Assembly: GCF_015477605.1 (NCBI RefSeq)
Contig: NZ_JADLQX010000003.1
Location: 186,001 to 250,000, forward strand
Direction of reading: 5' to 3'
Source of the DNA: Nocardia amamiensis
GTDB taxonomy: Bacteria > Actinomycetota > Actinomycetes > Mycobacteriales > Mycobacteriaceae
Length of the DNA: 64,000 bases
Numbering within the stretch: the first letter of the stretch is position 1; the number at the start of each line of letters is the position of its first letter. Both the position numbers and the translations under genes were made by a program. Below the pieces are notes generated by a model. It saw nothing but the letters and a program-made list of their open reading frames with translations, was not told the DNA's origin and made no database searches. Shown in pieces: positions 35,090 to 44,623 of the stretch.

Positions 35090-35530
35090 ATGACGCGGCA
35101 GCCCGATCCCGTGGTGGACACCGAACTCGACCGCGATGTGTGCAAGTTGGTGCATCAGTTCACCCATCGGCTCGATGTGCACGTCCGCCGCGTCGCCGAA
35201 CAGCTGGAACTCACCCCCTCGCAGGTGATCGCGCTGCGCGAATTGTCCGAACCGATCACCGCGAGGGAGCTGGCGGCGCGGATGTCCTGTGAGCCGTCGA
35301 ACGCGACGTTCGTGCTGGACCGGCTGGAGCAGCAAGATCTGATCCGCCGCGAGCCACACCCCACCGACCGCCGGGCCAAACAGATCGTGCTGACCCCAGC
35401 CGGTCGGCGCCGACGCGATGACGCGCTCGAATTGCTCGGCGCGAGCTCCCCGTTGACTTCGCTCACCGGAACTCAGCAGCAGGCGTTACGCGACCTGCTG
35501 CTCACCATGGCCGCCGACGCCGAGCGCTGA
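35090..35530 (+). CDS. MarR family transcriptional regulator
   Basis: 146 aa. Winged HTH: QLELTPSQVIALRELS, ITARELAARMSCEPSNATFVLDRLE (read in parts), and the wing REPHPTDRRAKQIVLTPAG with the conserved DRR. ATG at 35090 with GGAG upstream. It likely represses itself and the divergent exporter, responding to a small ligand. Confidence 0.9.
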   Translation: MTRQPDPVVDTELDRDVCKLVHQFTHRLDVHVRRVAEQLELTPSQVIALRELSEPITARELAARMSCEPSNATFVLDRLEQQDLIRREPHPTDRRAKQIVLTPAGRRRRDDALELLGASSPLTSLTGTQQQALRDLLLTMAADAER

Positions 35531-35601
35531 CCGGAAGCCGATCCGTACCGGCAATGCCCTGGACCCCGGTCTCGCACCCGCCGCAGCGCACGTCCTGGCC
35601 G

Positions 35602-36216
35602 CTACTGGTCGCCTTGCGACAGATGCGTTTTCGCGTCCTCGTAGGTTCCGGCGGGCGCAGCCTCGTCGCGGGTGTAGACCAGGTGGAGCACGCCGGTTGC
35701 GAAAGTCTGCGACGACAGCAGGCGCAGCGGGATAGTGGGCCCGCCGTCCTCGAAAAGACGCTCGCCCTTGCCGACTGCGATCGGGTGGACGAGCAGGTGC
35801 AGTTCGTCCAGCAGGCCCGCGTCCAGGAGCTGACGAACCACCGAAACCGAGCCGCTCATACCGATTTCGCCGCCCGGCTCGCTCTTCAACGCGGTCACTG
35901 CCTCGACCAGATCGCCCTTCAGCACTTCGGAGTTGCGCCAGCCGAACTCCAGATCCTGGTGTGTCACCACGATTTTGCGCGCGTTGCCCAGCTTCTCGGC
36001 GAACGGCGCGTCGGGTCCGCCCGCGGCTTCCCGCTCCGGCCATGCGCCCGCAAAGCTGTCGTAGGTCTTGCGCCCGAGCAAGAGCGTGTCGGCGGCGCCG
36101 AGCTGGGCGTCGACGGCCGCGCCCATGTCGTCGTCGAAATACGGGAAGTGCCAGTCCTGCGGGTCCTCGACGACGCCGTCGAGCGCAACGAACAGACCTG
36201 CGGTGATTTTCCTCAT
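35602..36216 (-). CDS. Dihydrofolate-reductase-fold / RibD C-terminal domain protein
   Basis: 204 aa. MRKITAGLFVALDGVVEDP at the start, LLLGRKTYDSFAGAWP, GMSGSVSVVRQLLDAGLLDEL and HPIAVGKGERLFED are the hallmarks of the RibD_C/YwjB-like family. It binds NADPH; the real substrate of these stand-alone actinobacterial proteins is mostly unknown. No second deaminase domain is present, so it is not the riboflavin enzyme itself. Confidence 0.87.
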   Translation of the reverse strand: MRKITAGLFVALDGVVEDPQDWHFPYFDDDMGAAVDAQLGAADTLLLGRKTYDSFAGAWPEREAAGGPDAPFAEKLGNARKIVVTHQDLEFGWRNSEVLKGDLVEAVTALKSEPGGEIGMSGSVSVVRQLLDAGLLDELHLLVHPIAVGKGERLFEDGGPTIPLRLLSSQTFATGVLHLVYTRDEAAPAGTYEDAKTHLSQGDQ

Positions 36217-36335
36217 CGCGTTACTCCTGGATCAGTGTGTGCGTGTGTCGCTTGATCCGACGGAGTGTGACGCGGGAATTCATCGGTCGCCGACACGCCG
36301 CGGCCCTTGCCGGTTTCACGCACCGGCCGCGACCG

Positions 36336-37304
36336 CTACCCAGGTCGGTCTCCGCCGGAGCCGTGGAAGGCCGCGCGGTAGCTGTGCGGACTGGTGCCGA
36401 CCACCCGCTTGAAGCGATCGCGGAACGCGGTCGGTGACCCGAATCCGACCTGGCCGGCGATCCGGTCCACCGGGTGGCTGGTGGCTTCGAGCAGGTGCTG
36501 GGCCTGCCGGATACGCGCGCGCAGCAGCCACTGCAACGGCGTCGTCCCGGTGTGCTCGCGGAAGCGGCGGTTCAGTGTGCGGGTGCTCATCCCGGCGTGT
36601 GCGGCGATGTCGTCGAGGGACAGATCCTGCGCGGCGTTGTCCTGTATCCATCGCAGCACCGGTTCCAGTGCCGAGCCGCGCGGCGTCGGCGGCTGGTCGT
36701 GCACGATGAATTGCGCCTGTCCCCCTTCCCGTTCCAGCGGGACGACCGACGTCCTGGCCGCGTCGGCCGCGACGGCCGAGCCGTAATCGCGGCGAATCAG
36801 ATGCAGGCACATATCTATTCCCGCCGCCGCACCCGCCGAGGTGACCAGGGATCCGTTGTCCACGTACAACACGTCCGGGTCCACCTCGATGTCCGGATAG
36901 CCGGCGGCGAGTTGCGCCGTGGCGAGCCAATGCGTGGTCGCCCGGTGACCGTCCAGCAATCCGGTCGCGGCGAGGATGAAGGCGCCGGAGCAGATCGAGG
37001 CGATGCGGGTACCAGCGGCCGCGGCGCGGCGCAACGCGTCGATCACCTCGTCCGGCACCGGTAGGCCGGGATCCGCGCAGCCGGGCAGGATGATCGTGTC
37101 CGCCTCGTCCAGCGCCTCGAGCCCCCACGGCGCTCGCAGCGTGAACACCCCGGCATCGACGGTCGATCGGTTCGCGCAGACCCGCACGCGATAGGCGCGC
37201 CGCCCGTCTGGCAGCCGTGTGCGACCGAACACCTCGACGGGCGTGGCCAGGTCGAACGCGATCACCTGGTCCAAGGCGAGTACGGCCACGGTGTGCATGG
37301 CCAT
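36336..37304 (-). CDS. GlxA-type AraC regulator with DJ-1/PfpI domain
   Basis: 322 aa. The N-terminal DJ-1/PfpI amidotransferase-like domain (residues 1-185) has IILPGCADPG and the nucleophile-elbow SICSGAFILAATGLLDG. The C-terminal AraC HTH has LDDIAAHAGMSTRTLNRRFREHTGTTPLQWL and VDRIAGQVGFGSPTAFRDRF (read in parts). It is expected to activate a nearby or catabolic operon; the divergent neighbour is the small membrane protein at 37452. Confidence 0.9.
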   Translation of the reverse strand: MAMHTVAVLALDQVIAFDLATPVEVFGRTRLPDGRRAYRVRVCANRSTVDAGVFTLRAPWGLEALDEADTIILPGCADPGLPVPDEVIDALRRAAAAGTRIASICSGAFILAATGLLDGHRATTHWLATAQLAAGYPDIEVDPDVLYVDNGSLVTSAGAAAGIDMCLHLIRRDYGSAVAADAARTSVVPLEREGGQAQFIVHDQPPTPRGSALEPVLRWIQDNAAQDLSLDDIAAHAGMSTRTLNRRFREHTGTTPLQWLLRARIRQAQHLLEATSHPVDRIAGQVGFGSPTAFRDRFKRVVGTSPHSYRAAFHGSGGDRPG

Positions 37305-37451
37305 AGCGTAGTAATTCGGTCGATTCCAGCCAATGCATTCGAGCTGGCAATACGCATATCGCCCCAGTTCGCTCTACTTGGCGAGAATCGACCGATATAT
37401 GGCAGTTCCGCCAATTCCTTCGATACGCCGCTCCGGCTAGTCTCGACCGCC

Positions 37452-37907
37452 GTGACGAAGTTCCTGCTCTCGGTCCATGTGCTCGCCGCGATCATCGCCG
37501 TAGGCCCGGTGACGGTCGCGGCCAGCATGTTTCCCGCCACCACCCGCCGTGCCCTCGCCGCGACCGCGACCGACCACAGCCCTGCCGTCCTCGGCACACT
37601 GCATCGCATCTGCCGGGTCTATGCCCTGATCGGCATCATCGTCCCGGCGTTCGGTCTGCTCACCGCGCTCAGCCTCGGCGTGCTCGGGGACGCGTGGCTG
37701 GTGGTGTCGATCGGGTTGACCGCGGCCGCGGCGGGCGTGCTCGCCCTGCTCGTGCTGCCCGGCCAGCAGAAGATCCTCGCCGACCTCACCGGCGCCACTC
37801 CGGCGCTGATCCGCCGCCTCGCCAGGGACACGGGGGTGTTCAACCTGCTGTGGTCGGTGGTCACCGTCCTGATGATCGTGCGCCCTGGCTCGACGACCGG
37901 CGCGTGA
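37452..37907 (+). CDS. Small integral membrane protein (four predicted helices)
   Basis: 151 aa beginning at a GTG (37452). Helices at about residues 5-25, 55-75, 80-100 and 130-147. LLSVHVLAAIIAVGPVTVAASMFP resembles the DUF2269-like group of actinobacterial membrane proteins. No strong Shine-Dalgarno. Function unknown. Confidence 0.7.
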   Translation: MTKFLLSVHVLAAIIAVGPVTVAASMFPATTRRALAATATDHSPAVLGTLHRICRVYALIGIIVPAFGLLTALSLGVLGDAWLVVSIGLTAAAAGVLALLVLPGQQKILADLTGATPALIRRLARDTGVFNLLWSVVTVLMIVRPGSTTGA

Positions 37908-37910
37908 GAC

Positions 37911-38816
37911 TCAGTCGGGCAAGTGCCGCACCGTGATCGTGCGGTCTCGAACGATCATGATCGGACACTGCACCGACAGCAGCAGCGCCTGACTCGTGGA
38001 GCCGAACAGCATGCTGGCGAACCCGCCGCGACCCCGGCTGCCGACCACCAGCAGCTGCGCCCGCTCGGAGCGTTCCAGCAGACAGCGTTCCGGACGGTCG
38101 GTGACGATCTCCCGGTGGATCTCGACATCGGGAAAACACTCCTGCCATCCGGCCAGGCTTTCCGCGAGCACGAGCTGCTTCTCCGGATCGGCTGTGCGCT
38201 CGGCGTCCGCCGCGGGCAGTTCGACACCGGTCCACACATGCAGTGCGAGCAGCGGCACGCCCCGCGCCGATGCCTCCTGCAGCGCCGCCTCGATGGCGGG
38301 TTCACTGATTTCGGTGCCGTCGACCCCGACGATGATCGGCTGTTTCCTGGCTTCCTGCGTGAGCGGCGCGCCCTCCCGGACCACGACCAGCGGGCAGTGC
38401 GCCCGCCGTGCCAGCGCCGCGCTGACCGAGCCGAGCAAGGCGCGCCGCATGGTGCCGCGCTCGCGGGTGCCGACCACCATCATCCGGGCCTCCCCCGTGC
38501 GGTCCAGCAGTGCCGGACCGACCGGCTCGTGCACCAATTCGGTGGTCACCTCGATGTCGCGCAGTCCGCGGACCGCGATCAGCGCCTCTTGGGCTGCGGT
38601 GTCCAGTACCCAGCGGCCGTGGCTCTCCATCCGCGCGTAGTCGGTGCTCGTCAGCGGTTCGGTGATGCCGGGCCCGTAGTCGGCGACCGGATCGAGGACG
38701 TGCACCAGATGCAGCGGCGCTCGATGCTGTGCGGCGGCCTGCGCCGCCCACGCGATCGCCGCCGCCGATCCCGCGGACCCGTCCACTCCGACCACGATCG
38801 ATCCGTTGGTTCGCAT
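37911..38816 (-). CDS. Universal stress protein, tandem UspA domains
   Basis: 301 aa. Two Usp domains: residues 1-145 (SIVVGVDGSAGSAAAIAWA, VVGTRERGTMRRALLGSVS) and 155-295 (IIVGVDGTEISEPAIEAAL, VVGSRGRGGFASMLFGSTS). The second has the full G-x2-G-x9-G-S ATP-binding motif; the first is close to it. In mycobacteria such proteins belong to the hypoxia/DosR response; no DosR box was confirmed here. The ATG at 38816 follows GGAAGGAAG; a GTG two codons upstream is possible. Confidence 0.92.
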   Translation of the reverse strand: MRTNGSIVVGVDGSAGSAAAIAWAAQAAAQHRAPLHLVHVLDPVADYGPGITEPLTSTDYARMESHGRWVLDTAAQEALIAVRGLRDIEVTTELVHEPVGPALLDRTGEARMMVVGTRERGTMRRALLGSVSAALARRAHCPLVVVREGAPLTQEARKQPIIVGVDGTEISEPAIEAALQEASARGVPLLALHVWTGVELPAADAERTADPEKQLVLAESLAGWQECFPDVEIHREIVTDRPERCLLERSERAQLLVVGSRGRGGFASMLFGSTSQALLLSVQCPIMIVRDRTITVRHLPD

Positions 38817-38910
38817 GATCACTTCCTTCCAGTACGAAAGGTCGAGCTCAGCACCGCGGAATCGACATTACCGGGGCACAGGGCATGGACCGGCGAACCC
38901 TAGGGTTCGG

Positions 38911-39309
38911 TCATCCGCCGAAAACGGCGCAGGCGTACCCCAGATGGACCCCGTTGCCCACGGCGATATCGATGCTCGCCACGAACGACGCGTCCGACCC
39001 CTGCACCGCGCTGACGGTGTGGGGGCCGGGAGTGGCGGGCACCCAGTTGATCAAAGCGACGGCGCCGGAGGGGCGGACCACGCCGAAGGGAACACCGTTG
39101 TCGTAGAAGACGACCGGTGTGACGACGTCGGTCACGGTGGCCCGTGCGGTGTACGTGCAACCGGTTCCGTAGTTCGTCCCCAACCCGTAGTTGATGCCGG
39201 GATACATCCCGACCTGCGTCACCGTGGCTCCCGCCGTCGGCATGCCCCCGATCGTGACGGCCACCGCCGCTCCGAATACCGCCGCTGCCGCGCCAACTCG
39301 CATTCGCAT
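38911..39309 (-). CDS. Small secreted protein, Ig-like fold suspected
   Basis: 132 aa. Signal peptide MRMRVGAAAAVFGAAVAVTIGG with cleavage near TAGA. The mature part has alternating beta segments (TARATVTDVVTPVVFYDNGV, TPGPHTVSAVQGSDASFVA) like bacterial Ig domains, and two Cys that may form a disulfide. No known function; similar small secreted proteins are common in Nocardia and Mycobacterium. Confidence 0.72.
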   Translation of the reverse strand: MRMRVGAAAAVFGAAVAVTIGGMPTAGATVTQVGMYPGINYGLGTNYGTGCTYTARATVTDVVTPVVFYDNGVPFGVVRPSGAVALINWVPATPGPHTVSAVQGSDASFVASIDIAVGNGVHLGYACAVFGG

Positions 39310-39509
39310 CCCGGTGGTCCTACCCTTCGCTAGTCGTCCAGGCGCCGGGCACCAGCACCGGCGAGATACCTAGATCCTCCTTCCCACCCGGCCTCGCCGG
39401 GTCCGAACCGCCGAACATCGACCTCCGCGGCGTCCGCTGGGGCGATACGGCGCGCTTCGCGGCGGGCTGCCGCTCAGCCACCACATACGGCAGCGGAGCA
39501 ACCGTTGAG

Positions 39510-40418
39510 TCAATCCTTCGCTTCGGTCCGCGTCGCGCCCGCGGACGCCGCGACCACGCACGCCACACCCGTCCACTGTCCGAGATTCATCACCTGGCCG
39601 AGAACGACCAAGCCCGCGACCGCCGCAACCGCGGGTTCCAAGCTCATCAGCACACCGAACACGCGGGGTGAAATCCGCCGCAACGCTTCCAACTCCACGG
39701 AGTACGGCAGCACCGAGGACAGCATCGCCACCGCGAACCCGGCGGCGAGCACCGCCGGCTGCAGCAGCGCGGTCCCCGCGTCGGCGATGCCGACCGGCAG
39801 CATGATCACCCCGCCGAAGGCCATGGCCAGCGCCAGTCCGCCGCCGCCATCGGTTCTCTCCCCGAGTGCGGCGCTGAGCAGGATGTAACCCGCCCAGCAC
39901 ACCGCCGCGGCCAGCGCGAACAGCACGCCGACCCAGTCCACGTCGCCGTCCGCCCTGGTCAGCAGCAGCACGCCGGCACCGGCCAGCATCGCCCACACCG
40001 GATCGATCCAGCGCCGCGACCCTGCCAGCGCGACCGTCAGCGGTCCGAGGAATTCGATCGTCACCGCCATTCCGAGCGGAATCCGATCAATCGCCGCATA
40101 GAAGGAGAGGTTCATCAGTGCCAGCACCGCGCCATACCCGAGCACCACCGGCAGCGCACCGCGCGCGACCCGCAGCGAAGAGCGCCAGAACACCAGCAGG
40201 ACGACGCCGGCGAACACCAGCCGCAACATGACCGCTCCGCCCGCACCGGTCGCCGAGAACAGTTGCTTCGCCAGCGCGGCCCCCACCTGCACACTGACGA
40301 TCCCCGCCAGCACCAGCGCTGTGGGCGGCACGCCACCGAGCCCCTGAGCGGTGATCGAACGCCAGATCGATACCGGAGTGATCCCGCGTCCCGCCCGCTC
40401 GAAGTCGATCGCTACCAC
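39510..40418 (-). CDS. EamA/RhtA-type DMT exporter
   Basis: 302 aa with 10 predicted helices in two EamA repeats. AIDRIPLGMAVTIEFLGPLTVAL is the RhtA-group signature (threonine/homoserine and related metabolite exporters). The GTG at 40418 has GGAGGTGGGC directly upstream and is preferred over the longer frame. Substrate could be amino acids or nucleobases. Confidence 0.88.
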   Translation of the reverse strand: MVAIDFERAGRGITPVSIWRSITAQGLGGVPPTALVLAGIVSVQVGAALAKQLFSATGAGGAVMLRLVFAGVVLLVFWRSSLRVARGALPVVLGYGAVLALMNLSFYAAIDRIPLGMAVTIEFLGPLTVALAGSRRWIDPVWAMLAGAGVLLLTRADGDVDWVGVLFALAAAVCWAGYILLSAALGERTDGGGGLALAMAFGGVIMLPVGIADAGTALLQPAVLAAGFAVAMLSSVLPYSVELEALRRISPRVFGVLMSLEPAVAAVAGLVVLGQVMNLGQWTGVACVVAASAGATRTEAKD

Positions 40419-40851
40419 GCCCACCTCCGTCGTACTCGAAAGACTGCTCAGCACAGCCAATCACGCGGGTACGACAAGGCCAACCGCGCCGCACCCGTCC
40501 TGGAAAACATCGTCTGTAGGCCGCATTCCCGTCCTCGATTCATCCGGCCGGCTCGCCCGCGGCGCAGATCACCTGGACGCCGTGCCGCCATCGGAGATCG
40601 GCAAGAGCCACAGGGAAGGCGACGAAGCTGCGTGCAAACCCGCGCCGCGAGGAGATCGGCGATCGCTGTCCGGCATCGAAAGTACGAGCAGCGATGCGGG
40701 AATCGGCCTCTTGCGTGGCAGACACCGGCGCAGCTCGCAGTGCCGGTCATGACTCGCTGATGCGGCAACGGTTCTTTGCCGTCGGCGCGGACGCCGACAA
40801 GGGGCGTGCCGCCCCGGACCGCATCAACAATCGGGATGGAGACCCTTCAGC
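40419..40851. other. Gap between EamA and XRE genes, nothing recognised
   Basis: About 430 bases. Open frames on both strands overlap each other and have no Shine-Dalgarno or domain. The first part should contain the EamA promoter. Confidence 0.4.
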
Positions 40852-41739
40852 TCAATCCTTTTGCTGGGCACCGAGTTGCCGGGCGGAATGTTGTTCGTCC
40901 CCGTACTCGTCGGACGCCTTGTCCGCGATCAGGCTGCCGAGCAAGGCGAGTGAGCGTTCGGAGGGGGAACCGGGTTCCGCATGATAGGCGATGAGCATCT
41001 GCCCCGGCGCCCCGTTCACGCTGAACGTTTCGTACGAGAGCGTCAGCTCGCCGACCATCGGGTTGCGGAAACGTTTCACCCCCGCGGTCTTCACCCGGAC
41101 GTCGTGGCGCGCCCAAAGCTGCCGGAAATCCTCGCTCTTCAGCGACAACTCGCCGACCAGTTCGGTCAGGCGCGGATCGTCGAGGTCGGCGCCCGCGGTC
41201 GCCCGCAGGCTCGCCACGGTATCGGCCGCGATAGTCGGCCAATCGGAGTAGAGGTCGCGCGCCTCGGGATCGAGGAAGACCATGCGCACCTGGTTGACCC
41301 CGGGAACCGAGCACGAGTTGACGGCCTCGGCCAGCGGGTTCGCCGCCAGCACGTCCAGGTACTTGCCGAGCACCAGTGCGGGTGTGTGCGGCCACGCGTT
41401 CATCAACCGCAGCAATCCGGGCGCGACGCGTTCGGGGCGGCGCGGCCCTCTCGGCCGCTTCGCCGCGGGTCGCGCCAGCTCGCGCAGATGCGCCGTGCCC
41501 TCGTCGTCCAACGCGAACACCCGCGCCAGCGCCGCGATGACCTGCTCGGACGGGTGTCTGTCGCGGCCCTGCTCCAGTCGCACGTAGTAGTCGGCGCTCA
41601 CCCCCGCGAGCAGCGCGATCTCCTCACGACGCAGCCCGGCGACCCGGCGTTGACCACCGCCGGACAACCCGAAGTCCTCCGGTCGCGCCAGCTCACGACG
41701 CGCCCGCAGGAACGCGCCCAGTCGATTGTCGGAGTCCAT
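40852..41739 (-). CDS. XRE regulator with MmyB-like ligand domain
   Basis: 295 aa. HTH_31: LGAFLRARRELARPEDFG, RVAGLRREEIALLAGVSADYYVRLEQGR (read in parts). The C-terminal MmyB-like PAS-type domain has NAWPHTPALVLGKYLDVLAANPLA and ELTLSYETFSVNGAPGQMLIAYHAEPGS. These regulators usually repress a divergent oxidoreductase, here the SDR at 41841. ATG at 41739. Confidence 0.9.
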   Translation of the reverse strand: MDSDNRLGAFLRARRELARPEDFGLSGGGQRRVAGLRREEIALLAGVSADYYVRLEQGRDRHPSEQVIAALARVFALDDEGTAHLRELARPAAKRPRGPRRPERVAPGLLRLMNAWPHTPALVLGKYLDVLAANPLAEAVNSCSVPGVNQVRMVFLDPEARDLYSDWPTIAADTVASLRATAGADLDDPRLTELVGELSLKSEDFRQLWARHDVRVKTAGVKRFRNPMVGELTLSYETFSVNGAPGQMLIAYHAEPGSPSERSLALLGSLIADKASDEYGDEQHSARQLGAQQKD

Positions 41740-41774
41740 GACCCGAGCGTAGGCGAGCCGCACCCCGGCTGGGT

Positions 41775-41822
41775 GGCCGCGCGACTACCAGGAAGTCCGC
41801 GACCTGGCAGGGACGCGCGGCC
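41775..41822. promoter_or_regulatory. Nested inverted repeats between XRE and SDR
   Basis: Outer arms GGCCGCGCG (41775-41783) and CGCGCGGCC (41814-41822) enclose inner arms CCAGG (41788-41792) and CCTGG (41803-41807). The region ends 19 bases before the SDR ATG. The inner part contains GCGACCTGG, also present in the similar gap upstream of the second XRE gene (near 55705). Confidence 0.5.
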
Positions 41823-41840
41823 GGGCCGAACGTAGTGGAC

Positions 41841-42590
41841 ATGACAAACAACCTCACCGGCCGCGTCGCGGTCATCACCGGAGCATCGAGTGGAATCGGC
41901 GCCGCCACCGCGCGGCAGCTGGCGCGGGGCGGCGCCAAGGTCGCCCTGCTGGGCAGGCGCAAGGATCGCATCGAAGAACTCGCGGCCGAGATCGGCGGGG
42001 ACGCGCTCGCCATGGTCGCCGACGTCGGCGACCAGCAGTCGGTACGCGATGCCGCCGCCACCGTGCGTGCGGCCTTCGGCCCCGTCGACCTGGTCGTCGC
42101 GAACGCGGGCGTCATGCTCGCCGCGCCGTTCGAGTCCGCGCTCACCGACGAGTGGGACCAGATGGTCGGCACCAACATCAACGGATTGCTCTACACCGGA
42201 CGCGCCTTCATCGACGACCTGCTCGCGGCGGCGAGTGCGGGCAAGCAAGCGGATCTGGTGCTGGTCGGATCGATCGGCGGGCACACGGTCTTTCCCAACT
42301 ACGCCGTGTACACCGCCACCAAGGCCGCGGTCGCGCACCTGACTCGCAACCTGCGCGCCGAGTTCGGGCCGCGCGGCGTCCGCGTGAAGAACATCGAACC
42401 CGGCTTCGTCGGCACCGAACTCGGCGCGGGGATGCGGGACGAGCAACAGCGCGCGGGGCTGGAGCAGTGGCGGACCCAGATCGAGATCCTGGAACCCGGC
42501 GACATCGCCGACGCAGTTGCGTACGCCGTTTCGGCGCCCAAGCGCGTAAACGTGGCCGAGCTGATCGTGGTCCCGACTCACCAGGGCTGA
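41841..42590 (+). CDS. Short-chain dehydrogenase/reductase (SDR)
   Basis: 249 aa classical SDR: ITGASSGIGAATARQ (cofactor), VANAGVM, GSIGGHTVFPNYAVYTATKAAVAHL (YxxxK, read in parts). It belongs to the YdfG/serine-dehydrogenase-like group. ATG at 41841 (GTG two codons earlier possible). Divergent from and probably controlled by the XRE regulator. Substrate unknown. Confidence 0.9.
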   Translation: MTNNLTGRVAVITGASSGIGAATARQLARGGAKVALLGRRKDRIEELAAEIGGDALAMVADVGDQQSVRDAAATVRAAFGPVDLVVANAGVMLAAPFESALTDEWDQMVGTNINGLLYTGRAFIDDLLAAASAGKQADLVLVGSIGGHTVFPNYAVYTATKAAVAHLTRNLRAEFGPRGVRVKNIEPGFVGTELGAGMRDEQQRAGLEQWRTQIEILEPGDIADAVAYAVSAPKRVNVAELIVVPTHQG

Positions 42591-42622
42591 GCACCGGTGC
42601 ACCCGCTGCTACAGTCCGGCGG

Positions 42623-43111
42623 ATGACGGACATCGCCCCGGTTCTGCGCCCCGCCCGGCCCGAGGACGCCTCGGCGATCGCCGAGATCTGGTACCACGGC
42701 TGGCGCGACGGCCACCTGGGCCACGTCCCCGACGCCTTGCTGGCCGTCCGGCCGCGCGACTCGTTCGACGTTCGCGCGGCCGACCGGGTCGCCGACACCA
42801 CCGTCGCCACGGTGGACGGCGCGATCGCGGGGTTCGTCATGGTCGACCGAGACGAGGTCGATCAGGTCTACGTAACCGCCGAGCACCGGGGAACCGGTGT
42901 GGCCGCGCTGCTGCTCACCGCGGCCGAACAGCGTGTACACGCAAACGGCCACGACCGTGCCTGGCTGGCCGTCGTCCCAGGCAACACCCGGGCCCGCCAG
43001 TTCTACACCAATCGTGGCTGGGTCGACGAGGGCGTCTTCACCCACGCGGCACCCGGCCCCACCGGCCCCGTCCCGGTTCCTGCCCACCGCTACGTGAAAC
43101 ACCTTCGCTGA
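42623..43111 (+). CDS. GNAT family N-acetyltransferase
   Basis: 162 aa. RPARPEDASAIAEIWYHGW at the start; motif A DQVYVTAEHRGTGVAALLLTAAE (RGTGVA pyrophosphate loop, read in parts); motif B NTRARQFYTNRGW. ATG 33 bases after the SDR stop, so probably in the same transcript. Acceptor unknown. Confidence 0.9.
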   Translation: MTDIAPVLRPARPEDASAIAEIWYHGWRDGHLGHVPDALLAVRPRDSFDVRAADRVADTTVATVDGAIAGFVMVDRDEVDQVYVTAEHRGTGVAALLLTAAEQRVHANGHDRAWLAVVPGNTRARQFYTNRGWVDEGVFTHAAPGPTGPVPVPAHRYVKHLR

Positions 43112-43299
43112 CGGGGATTCTCCGAGCTGGACCGGTCGCGCGTTGCGCGTTCTCCCAAGTGCCTCACACCGGGATGGGTCGAGCGGGTCAGGACCGGTTC
43201 TCACTCCGTCCTTCGACGCTCGACGCTGTCCTACCGTGCGGTTCGATGCCTCCGGTGCTCAGTGGACGGGCCTCGCGGCTGAGCGGGACCGAACACCGC

Positions 43300-44190
43300 C
43301 TAGTCGAGGTCTGCCCACCCCGGCCACGGGCGCATGCCTTTGTCGCCACGGATGTATTCGAGGCGGCGCAGCGCTTGCCCCTGATAGGCCGGGTTTCCTG
43401 TGGCCGCGCGCAGCGATTGCAGTGTCAGCCGGAATTCTTGGATATCGCGTAGCAGGTAGAAACCGTCCCAGCGCGTCACGTCGCGGCCGTACCCGGCACA
43501 GAAGTCGGCGTACTGCGCGGCGGTGAGCGTGGCCGCCGTCCAGCATTCGATCGCTGTATGCACCAAATCCCACTCCGGCGGACCGATCACCGCCCGGCCG
43601 AAACCCACCAGGATCAGGTTGCCGTCGTCACCGACCACGGCGTTCTCGCCCCATTCGGTGCCCTGGATCACCGACCACGGCATACCGTCGGGCCGGGTCT
43701 TCCACCGGCCCCGGAGTTCCTCCAGATGCCCGCGCAGCCACTGCCGGTCTTCCTCCGTGACGGTCTGCGCGGCCTCGATCTCCTCCTCCAGGCGAGCCAG
43801 AGGCATCATTCGACGCAGCTCGAACCCAGGCAGTGGCAGCCGGTGCAGCCGAGCCAGGGCCTCGGCGATCTCCGCGGGCGTCCCAGAATGATGCGGCGGC
43901 AGGTCCTGCCAGAAGGTCACCGGACGACGATCCACCACCACCGGCTGCGGGATGTCCGGCACCAAGCGCGCCGCGGACACCCCACACGTCTCCAGCCACC
44001 GGGCCACGGCGACCTCCCGCCCGACCGCCAGCTTCTGGCCCCGCCCGCCGATCCGCGCCACAATGCCGTCGCGCAACTTGAACACCGTCTGCGATCCGGC
44101 CGGCTCGGCGCCCGCCGAGTCGATCCCCACGCTCACGCAGGCGGCCCGCAACACCGACCGCATCCCGTTCTCCGTGACTCCTGCGGTCAT
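43300..44190 (-). CDS. Aminoglycoside phosphotransferase-like protein with degenerate catalytic motifs
   Basis: 296 aa APH/choline-kinase-like fold. The N lobe has VFKLRDGIVARIGG and a small-lobe REVAVARWLE (Glu of the Lys-Glu pair). The catalytic loop expected as HGDxxxxN reads IQGTEWGEN (catalytic Asp replaced by Thr). The following metal-binding Asp motif reads VGFGRAVIGPPEWDLV, where GPPEWDL is conserved but the preceding Asp is absent. It is therefore probably catalytically weak or a pseudokinase. ATG at 44190; the AAGGGG 5 bases upstream is adequate. Confidence 0.8.
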   Translation of the reverse strand: MTAGVTENGMRSVLRAACVSVGIDSAGAEPAGSQTVFKLRDGIVARIGGRGQKLAVGREVAVARWLETCGVSAARLVPDIPQPVVVDRRPVTFWQDLPPHHSGTPAEIAEALARLHRLPLPGFELRRMMPLARLEEEIEAAQTVTEEDRQWLRGHLEELRGRWKTRPDGMPWSVIQGTEWGENAVVGDDGNLILVGFGRAVIGPPEWDLVHTAIECWTAATLTAAQYADFCAGYGRDVTRWDGFYLLRDIQEFRLTLQSLRAATGNPAYQGQALRRLEYIRGDKGMRPWPGWADLD

Positions 44191-44623
44191 GACAACCCCT
44201 TAAGCCCCCGCCGACCTCCGCTCCCACTCCGGGAGCGATAGCACAGCACCTCGGCTTCGAGCGTCATAGCAGCCATCCAGATACCAGGGGGCTAACACCC
44301 CATTTTCCCAGCTCAATTGCCATTAACACCGCTATTCCACCCCCCATAGCAATCAAACAGAATCCGCCATGTTCGCCCGATTCATCCTGTTCTCGGTCTT
44401 TCGGCAGTCCGTTCACACCGCACACATGCCCACCCGTCAGCGAGGCAAACAGGGCATGCCCCGAAGAGCGCCTATGCCATGGCGAGGAAGCATCAAAAGG
44501 CCGGGATCTGCCCGTTGAGCGGTGACGACGCCCATAGCGCGACCTCTACCATCAACAGGCGATCTCCAAACCAACGCGGCATAGCAGTCCGAGCCATGCT
44601 CGACCTCAGAACGGTGTAGCGCC
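44191..44623. other. Lower-GC gene-free segment near ssrA
   Basis: About 430 bases with visibly more A/T than the surroundings, especially 44270-44420. No conserved gene on either strand. It lies on the 3' side of ssrA, a common integration target, but no integrase or attachment repeat is seen. Confidence 0.4.
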
